Source: Brevundimonas sp. Root1279
Lineage (GTDB): Bacteria > Pseudomonadota > Alphaproteobacteria > Caulobacterales > Caulobacteraceae
Reading direction: 5' to 3'
Length of the DNA stretch: 64,000 bases
Assembly: GCF_001425945.1 (NCBI RefSeq)
Contig: NZ_LMEB01000001.1
Span: forward strand, 434,001-498,000
Both the position numbers and the translations under genes were made by a program. Below, piece after piece: positions 59,319 to 64,000 of the stretch. Every line of letters starts with the position of its first letter. Position 1 is the first letter of the stretch. Under the pieces are notes generated by a model. That model saw nothing but the letters and a program-made list of their open reading frames with translations. It was not told the origin of the DNA and did no database searches.

Positions 59319-61153
59319 GCAGCCTCCGAAACATTCTCGCCTCCGCCTTCGCGTTGGCGGTGGTCCTTGTCGGTCTCCTCGCGGGGACGTCCGTCTCCGC
59401 CCAGGAGCGGCCGGACAAGGTCGTTTTCACCATCCTGTCGGCCGAGGGCCAGGCCTCCTCGGGCCCGATCTGGCAGCCCCTGCTGGACGATCTCGAGCGC
59501 GAGATCGGCATTCCGGTCGAGCCGATCTTCGGCTCGAACTACAGCGTCCTCGTCGAAGCCATGCGCGCCGACCAGGCCCAGATCGGCTGGTTCTCCGCCC
59601 TTCCGGCCGTGCAGGCCATCGACCGCGCCAACGCCGAGGTCGTGGCCCGCACCGTCGATGTCGAAGGGAAGGATTCCTACGTCTCGTCGCTGATCGTGAA
59701 GAAGGGCTCGGGCATCACGCTCAAGGACGTCGAGGCCTGCGGCAAGCGCTTCGATTTCGGCATCGGCGACGCCCAGTCGACCTCGGGCACCCTGGCCCCG
59801 ATGACCTATTTCTTCAGCCCGCGGAACATTGATCCGACCGCGTGCTTCGCCACCGTTCGTTCGGCCAGCCACCAGGCCAACTCGTTCGCCGTCGCCAACG
59901 GCCTGGTCGATGTGGCCACCTCGAACTCGGTCAACACCGTCTTCCTGCGCCGCCAGAACCCTGACGTCGCCGACCAGATCGAGGTCATCTGGGAATCCCC
60001 GCCGATTCCGGAGTCGGGCATCCTGATCCGGTCGGACCTGCCGTCCGACGTGAAGGCCAAGATCCGCGAGTTCTTCGTCACCTACGGCCAGGGCGCAGGC
60101 CCGGAGGCCGACCGCCAGCGCGACGTCCTCCACGGCCTGAACTACTCCCAGTTCCGCGCCGCCGATAACAGCTACCTGGACCCCATCCGGGTCATGAAGG
60201 CCGACCAGGCAAAGCGCGAAGGCCGCCCGCCGGACGTCGCCCCGCCGAAGAGCGCCGGCGGCCACGTGGCCCAGTGGTGGCCCTTCGCCCTGATCGGCGT
60301 CCTGGCCGTCGTCGCCATCATCCTGAACATCCTGCCCAAGCGCGTCCCCCTCCCCGGCGATCCGGCGGTGGTGCCCGAGGCGCCGAAGAAGTCGTTGGCC
60401 GCCTGGGCGCTGGACGTCCTGCTGTGGGGCGGCTTCGCGATCATCCTGATCGCCGCCTTCGCCAAGGTCGGCCTGCCCAACATCGGCAACCTCTTCTCGA
60501 ACCCCGAGAAGATGCAGAGCTACGGTCGGGACTTCCTCAACCCCGACTGGACCAACTGGCGGGCCCTGGTCAGCCTGATGTGGCTGACGGTGCAGATCGC
60601 CCTGTGGGGCACCTTCCTGGCCGTCTTCCTGGCCGTGCCGCTCAGCCTGATGGCCTCGCGCAACCTGTCGCCCGCCTGGCTGGTCTGGCCGGTGCGTCGC
60701 GTCATGGACCTGATGCGCTCCATCCCCGACCTGGTCATCGCCACCCTGTTCATCGTCGCCGTCGGCCTCGGCCCTCTGGCCGGCGTTCTGGCCATCGCCC
60801 TGAACACCGCGGGCGTGCTGGCCAAACTGTTCTCGGAAGCCGTCGAGTCGATCGACAAGGGGCCGATCGAAGGCGTCAAGGCGACCGGCGGCGGCCGCCT
60901 GCACGAGATCGCCTGGGGCGTCATCCCGCAGGTGGCCCCGCTGTGGACCAGCTTCGCCCTGTACCGCTTCGAGTCGAACAGCCGCGCCGCCACCGTGCTC
61001 GGCCTGATCGGCGCCGGCGGGATCGGCCAGGCCCTGTTCGAGAACCTGCAGGCCTTCGAGTACCGCACCGTCTCGACCATCGCGATCATCATCGTCGTGG
61101 CCGTCACCCTGATCGACATGCTGTCGCAGGCCATGCGCAAGCGGCTGCTCTAA
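59315..61153 (+). CDS. PhnD-PhnE fusion: binding protein and permease in one chain
   Basis: A 612-residue protein. Residues 1-28 are a signal/anchor; 33-305 are a complete PhnD-type binding domain closely similar to the stand-alone PhnD; about 323-345 is a membrane helix, then about 370-612 are a PhnE permease with further membrane helices and the EAA loop (EGVKATGGGRLHEIAWGVIPQ). Fusing the binding protein to the permease is unusual; it would tether one substrate receptor to each permease subunit. A bidirectional terminator follows. Confidence 0.92.
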   Translation: MSSLRNILASAFALAVVLVGLLAGTSVSAQERPDKVVFTILSAEGQASSGPIWQPLLDDLEREIGIPVEPIFGSNYSVLVEAMRADQAQIGWFSALPAVQAIDRANAEVVARTVDVEGKDSYVSSLIVKKGSGITLKDVEACGKRFDFGIGDAQSTSGTLAPMTYFFSPRNIDPTACFATVRSASHQANSFAVANGLVDVATSNSVNTVFLRRQNPDVADQIEVIWESPPIPESGILIRSDLPSDVKAKIREFFVTYGQGAGPEADRQRDVLHGLNYSQFRAADNSYLDPIRVMKADQAKREGRPPDVAPPKSAGGHVAQWWPFALIGVLAVVAIILNILPKRVPLPGDPAVVPEAPKKSLAAWALDVLLWGGFAIILIAAFAKVGLPNIGNLFSNPEKMQSYGRDFLNPDWTNWRALVSLMWLTVQIALWGTFLAVFLAVPLSLMASRNLSPAWLVWPVRRVMDLMRSIPDLVIATLFIVAVGLGPLAGVLAIALNTAGVLAKLFSEAVESIDKGPIEGVKATGGGRLHEIAWGVIPQVAPLWTSFALYRFESNSRAATVLGLIGAGGIGQALFENLQAFEYRTVSTIAIIIVVAVTLIDMLSQAMRKRLL

Positions 61154-61181
61154 CCGCTTCCGGCGGATAGCGCCCAACGAA

Positions 61182-61213
61182 AAGCCCGCCCCCGCGATCG
61201 TGAGGGCGGGCTT
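61182..61213. terminator. Bidirectional terminator between phnDE and thrS
   Basis: AAGCCCGCCC / GGGCGGGCTT stem with a 12-base loop. A T-rich stretch (TTCTTGTTT) follows on the plus strand and A-rich sequence on the other. Confidence 0.75.
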
Positions 61214-61237
61214 CTTGTTTCAGGCCTGCGCTGCTGT

Positions 61238-63166
61238 TCAGGCGGTGGGGCGCAGGTCCGGCGGCGTGGCTTCCGCGGTCAGGATGCGGATCGCCTCCTC
61301 GACGGTGACGACCTCCTGGGCCTGCGAGCCGAGACGGCGGATGGCGACCTTGCCTTCCTCGGCCTCCTTCTTGCCGACCACGGCGATGACCGGGACCTTG
61401 GCGACCGAGTGCTCGCGCACCTTGTAGCCGACCTTCTCGTTGCGCAGGTCCAGCTCGGTGCGCAGGCCGGCGGCCTTGAACTTGGCCATCACTTCGCGGG
61501 CGTAGTCGTCGGCGTCCGAGACGATGGTCGCGACCACGGCCTGGGTCGGAGCCAGCCACAGGGGGAAGGCCCCGGCGTAGTTCTCGATCATGATGCCGAT
61601 GAAGCGCTCGAAGCTGCCGAGGATGGCCCGGTGCAGCATGACCGGGCGGTGCTTCTGGCCGTCCTCGCCGACGTATTCGGCGTTGAGGCGCTCGGGCAGC
61701 ACGTAGTCGAGCTGCAGCGTGCCGCAGGTCCATTCGCGGCCGATGGCGTCCTTGACCACGAAGTCCAGCTTGGGCGCGTAGAAGGCGCCGTCGCCCTCGG
61801 CGATGACCGGCTCGACGCCGGCCGCCGCGGCGGCCTCGGCCAGCATGCCCTCGGCCTTGTCCCAGAACTCGTCCGAGCCGGCGCGGATTTCCGGGCGCGT
61901 GGCCAGGTTGATGTAGGCCGTCTCCATGCCGAGGTCGGCGTGGACCATCTTGGTCAGCTCGATGAACCGGCGCGTCTCCTCGACGATCTGGTCCTCGCGG
62001 CAGAAGATGTGGGCGTCGTCCTGGGTGAAGCCGCGCACGCGCATCAGGCCGTGCAGGGCGCCCGACGGCTCATAGCGGTGGCAGGCCCCGAACTCGGCCA
62101 TGCGCAGGGGCAGCTCGCGGTACGAGCGCTGGCCGATGCCGAAGATCTGCACGTGGCCCGGGCAGTTCATCGGCTTCAGGCTGAGGGTCTCGCCCTCGAC
62201 CGTCTCGCAGACGAACATGTTGGGGCGGTATTTCTCCCAGTGGCCCGACTTCTCCCAGAAGGTGCGGTCCAGCACCTGGGGCGTCTTGACCTCGACATAG
62301 CCCGCGGCATCCAGGCGGCGGCGCATATAGGCCTCGATGACCTGCCACAGCACCCAGCCCTTGGGGTGCCAGAAGACCATGCCCCGGCCCTCTTCCTGCA
62401 TGTGGAAGAGCTCCATGGCGCGGCCCAGCTTGCGGTGGTCGCGCTTCTCGGCCTCCTCGATGCGCAGCAGATAGGCGTCCAGGTCGGCCTGGCTGGCCCA
62501 GGCCGTGGCGTAGATGCGCTGCAGCTGCGGATTGCGGTGATCGCCGCGCCAGTAGGCGCCCGCCAGCTTGGTCAGCTTGAAGGCCTTGCCGACGAACTTG
62601 GTCGACGGGAAGTGCGGCCCGCGGCACAGGTCGACCCATTGGCCGGTCCGGTAGGTGGTGATCGTCTCGCCCGCCGGCAGGTCGCGGATCAGCTCGGCCT
62701 TGAAGGCCTCGCCCTTGCCCTCGAACAGCTTGATCGCCTCGTCGCGGTCCCAGACCTCGCGGACCAGCTTCTCATCGCGGTCGACGATCTCGGCCATCCG
62801 CTTCTCGATCGCCGCGAAGTCGTCCGTCGAGAACGGCTCCTCGCGGAAGAAGTCGTAATAGAATCCGTCCTCGATGGCCGGGCCGATGGTGACCTGGGTG
62901 CCTGGGAACAGCTCCTGCACCGCCTGGGCGAGGATGTGCGCCGCGTCGTGGCGGATGGTCTCCAGCGCGTCCGGGTCGTCGCGCATGATCAGCTTGAAGT
63001 CACCGCCGGCGCCCAGCGGACGGTCGACGTCCCACTGCTTGCCGTTGATCTCGACCAGGGCGGCGCGCTTGGCCAGCGAGGGCGAGATGGAGGCGGCGAC
63101 GTCACGGCCCGTGGCGTCGTCGGGATACTGGCGGCTGGCGCCGTCGGGGAATTTCAGTTCGATCAT
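61238..63166 (-). CDS. thrS: Threonyl-tRNA synthetase
   Basis: A 642-residue class II synthetase. The TGS domain (1-62) is followed by the editing domain with HDAAHILAQA, and the catalytic core with MNCPGH and the zinc ligands. The C-terminal anticodon domain starts near 540. It attaches Thr to tRNA-Thr. Its ATG overlaps the stop of yidD by four bases (ATGA), so they share a transcript. Confidence 0.97.
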   Translation of the reverse strand: MIELKFPDGASRQYPDDATGRDVAASISPSLAKRAALVEINGKQWDVDRPLGAGGDFKLIMRDDPDALETIRHDAAHILAQAVQELFPGTQVTIGPAIEDGFYYDFFREEPFSTDDFAAIEKRMAEIVDRDEKLVREVWDRDEAIKLFEGKGEAFKAELIRDLPAGETITTYRTGQWVDLCRGPHFPSTKFVGKAFKLTKLAGAYWRGDHRNPQLQRIYATAWASQADLDAYLLRIEEAEKRDHRKLGRAMELFHMQEEGRGMVFWHPKGWVLWQVIEAYMRRRLDAAGYVEVKTPQVLDRTFWEKSGHWEKYRPNMFVCETVEGETLSLKPMNCPGHVQIFGIGQRSYRELPLRMAEFGACHRYEPSGALHGLMRVRGFTQDDAHIFCREDQIVEETRRFIELTKMVHADLGMETAYINLATRPEIRAGSDEFWDKAEGMLAEAAAAAGVEPVIAEGDGAFYAPKLDFVVKDAIGREWTCGTLQLDYVLPERLNAEYVGEDGQKHRPVMLHRAILGSFERFIGIMIENYAGAFPLWLAPTQAVVATIVSDADDYAREVMAKFKAAGLRTELDLRNEKVGYKVREHSVAKVPVIAVVGKKEAEEGKVAIRRLGSQAQEVVTVEEAIRILTAEATPPDLRPTA

Positions 63167-63411
63167 CTGTCAGTCTTCACAGGCGGCACCGGATCATAGC
63201 CGGAGGACCCCCAAGGGTGGCATTTGCAGAGGCGTCGGACGGTGAGCCATCCCCCCTTGAGCGGGCCGTGCTGGATCAGCGCGTCCCGCCCGTAATCGGA
63301 GCAGGTCGGCATGAACCGGCACTGCTGCCCGATCAGGGGCGACAGCGTCAGCTTGTAGCCGCGATGGGCCAGCCGAACGCCGTGTTCGTAGAGATTTCCG
63401 CCGGAAGCCAT
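63163..63411 (-). CDS. yidD: Membrane protein insertion efficiency factor
   Basis: An 82-residue YidD. The conserved cysteine-bearing block CRFMPTCSDYGRDAL and the GGWLTVRRLCKCHPW motif are present. It helps YidC insert membrane proteins and is normally near rnpA/yidC; here it lies between the Fe-S scaffold-like gene and thrS, overlapping thrS. Confidence 0.93.
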   Translation of the reverse strand: MASGGNLYEHGVRLAHRGYKLTLSPLIGQQCRFMPTCSDYGRDALIQHGPLKGGWLTVRRLCKCHPWGSSGYDPVPPVKTDR

Positions 63412-63456
63412 GTCGCCGCGCTTATCCCCCGCCCGAGGCGCGGGGGCAACGGGCCA

Positions 63457-63933
63457 TCAGGCCGCCCCGGCGAGACTAGTTCGGGTGTCGGGCCCCCGGC
63501 GAGCCGCGGTCTGTGCCTGGCGGACGGCGTCCAGCGTCGCCTCGATTGCGACCATGGTCGAGGCGTGACGGGCCGGATACTCGGCGACCTGTTTCAGAGC
63601 GCGCAGGCCCTCGAAGCGGCCGTCGGGGCCCTCGCCGCCGCTTTTCAGCATGGCCAGCATGGCCTCGCGGGCGGCTTCCAGCTCTTCGACCGAGGCGCCG
63701 ATGACGGCCTCGCCGAGCACGCCGGCGGCGGCCTGGCCGAGGGCGCAGGCCTTTACGTCCTGGGCGAAGCTCGCAACGCGGCCGTCGGCGTCCAGGACGA
63801 CATCGACCACGGCCTTGGAGCCGCACAGCTTGGCGACGCGTTCGCCGGTGCCTTCAGGCGCAGACAGCCGTCCGCTGTGCGGCAGATTGGCCGCCAGCTT
63901 GAGAATGCGCGCGCTGTAGAGCTCGTCGATCAT
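63457..63933 (-). CDS. IscU/NifU-like iron-sulfur scaffold protein, third ligand absent
   Basis: A 158-residue IscU/SufU-like protein. Cys37 (KLCGSK) and Cys63 (VKACALGQ) fall at the positions of IscU ligands. Where the third cysteine would be, the sequence reads PARHASTM, so Ser or His replaces it. A relative of this type is found near yidD in alphaproteobacteria. Cluster assembly is therefore uncertain, although the fold is clear. Confidence 0.85.
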   Translation of the reverse strand: MIDELYSARILKLAANLPHSGRLSAPEGTGERVAKLCGSKAVVDVVLDADGRVASFAQDVKACALGQAAAGVLGEAVIGASVEELEAAREAMLAMLKSGGEGPDGRFEGLRALKQVAEYPARHASTMVAIEATLDAVRQAQTAARRGPDTRTSLAGAA

Positions 63934-63951
63934 GGAGCCCTATGTAGGGGA

Positions 63952-64000
63952 TCACTTGGCCTGAAGCGAGGTCCAGGTGCGGCCGGCGTCGGTCGACGGG
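63952..64000 (-). CDS. C-terminal fragment of a BNR/Asp-box-containing protein (5' end outside window)
   Basis: The last 16 codons on the minus strand read PSTDAGRTWTSLQAK then stop. STDAGRTW fits the Asp-box (SxDxGxTW) of BNR repeats in sialidases and related propellers. Only this tail is visible, so the identification is tentative. Confidence 0.4.
   Translation of the reverse strand, partial: PSTDAGRTWTSLQAK

Noticed and set aside
59108..61177. A 689-codon minus-strand open frame
   Set aside because: Antisense to the phnD-phnE fusion gene; no motifs.
1..64000. CRISPR array, prophage or insertion sequence
   Set aside because: No regularly spaced repeats, phage structural genes, transposase or integrase are visible.

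Overview
The window looks like about 64 kb of chromosome from a high-GC alphaproteobacterium of the Caulobacterales, probably Brevundimonas or a close relative. This is an inference from gene content and codon use, not from a marker gene. The clues are a PodJ-like polar protein with Sel1 repeats, a TonB-dependent receptor, an OmpA with a polyproline linker, an FtsEX-YdcF-PlsC block, a bacterial deoxyhypusine-synthase homologue, and strong GC3 bias. Almost all of it is ordinary, densely packed chromosome with many 1-4 nt stop/start overlaps. No gap between genes exceeds 300 bases.

Layout. 1-4 kb: end of a PodJ-like gene, a TauE/SafE exporter with its TIGR02186 partner, and a small six-cysteine secreted protein. 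4-9.7 kb (minus strand): DinG-type helicase, DUF2125 protein, a possible chorismate-mutase relative, and hisC. 9.7-15.5 kb: a lower-GC membrane protein, a persulfide-dioxygenase-like MBL enzyme, then the Lhr-like DNA-damage helicase and its PdeM nuclease. 15.5-19.4 kb (minus): ftsE-ftsX-ydcF-plsC-PH-like operon and a rhodanese. 19.4-26.3 kb: zinc-ribbon protein, phosphoribosyltransferase, argH-lptM-lysA, TlpA thioredoxin and small envelope proteins. 26.4-27.7 kb: a lower-GC patch beside a CAT-anticodon tRNA, with two small genes and three copies of a short palindrome. 27.8-34.4 kb: PQQ-type sugar dehydrogenase, two-part ThrE exporter, a GAF histidine kinase, dapD, a pyrimidine 5'-nucleotidase and argB. 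34.5-41.3 kb: a 2013-residue RTX metalloprotease and a CMP-sugar synthetase-like gene. 41.4-46 kb: OmpA, lipoprotein MsrA, and a TonB receptor behind a Pho box. 46.2-53.5 kb: polyamine genes (agmatine deiminase, N-carbamoylputrescine amidase, ornithine-decarboxylase-type enzyme, deoxyhypusine-synthase-like/SpeY) interleaved with envelope lipoproteins and a YqjI-like PadR regulator. 53.7-57.1 kb: a lysozyme-inhibitor-like lipoprotein and a double M16 protease. 57.4-61.2 kb: phnC-phnD and a phnD-phnE fusion gene. 61.2-64 kb: Fe-S scaffold-like gene, yidD and thrS.

Themes that tie genes together: amino-acid synthesis (hisC, argB, argH, dapD, lysA); putrescine made from agmatine and possibly ornithine, then probably converted to a larger polyamine by the SpeY-like enzyme; DNA repair, where two helicase genes share an identical 16-bp upstream motif resembling a LexA box; and phosphorus acquisition (Pho-box TonB receptor, phosphonate-type ABC transporter with a fused binding protein and permease).

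The most unusual items are the PhnD-PhnE fusion with a 33-codon mini-ORF coupled at both ends, the three-copy palindrome family and direct repeat next to the tRNA, two long imperfect inverted repeats built from internally repeated arms, and a palindromic repeat sitting in frame inside a helicase gene. All functional calls come from reading motifs by eye. No database search was run.
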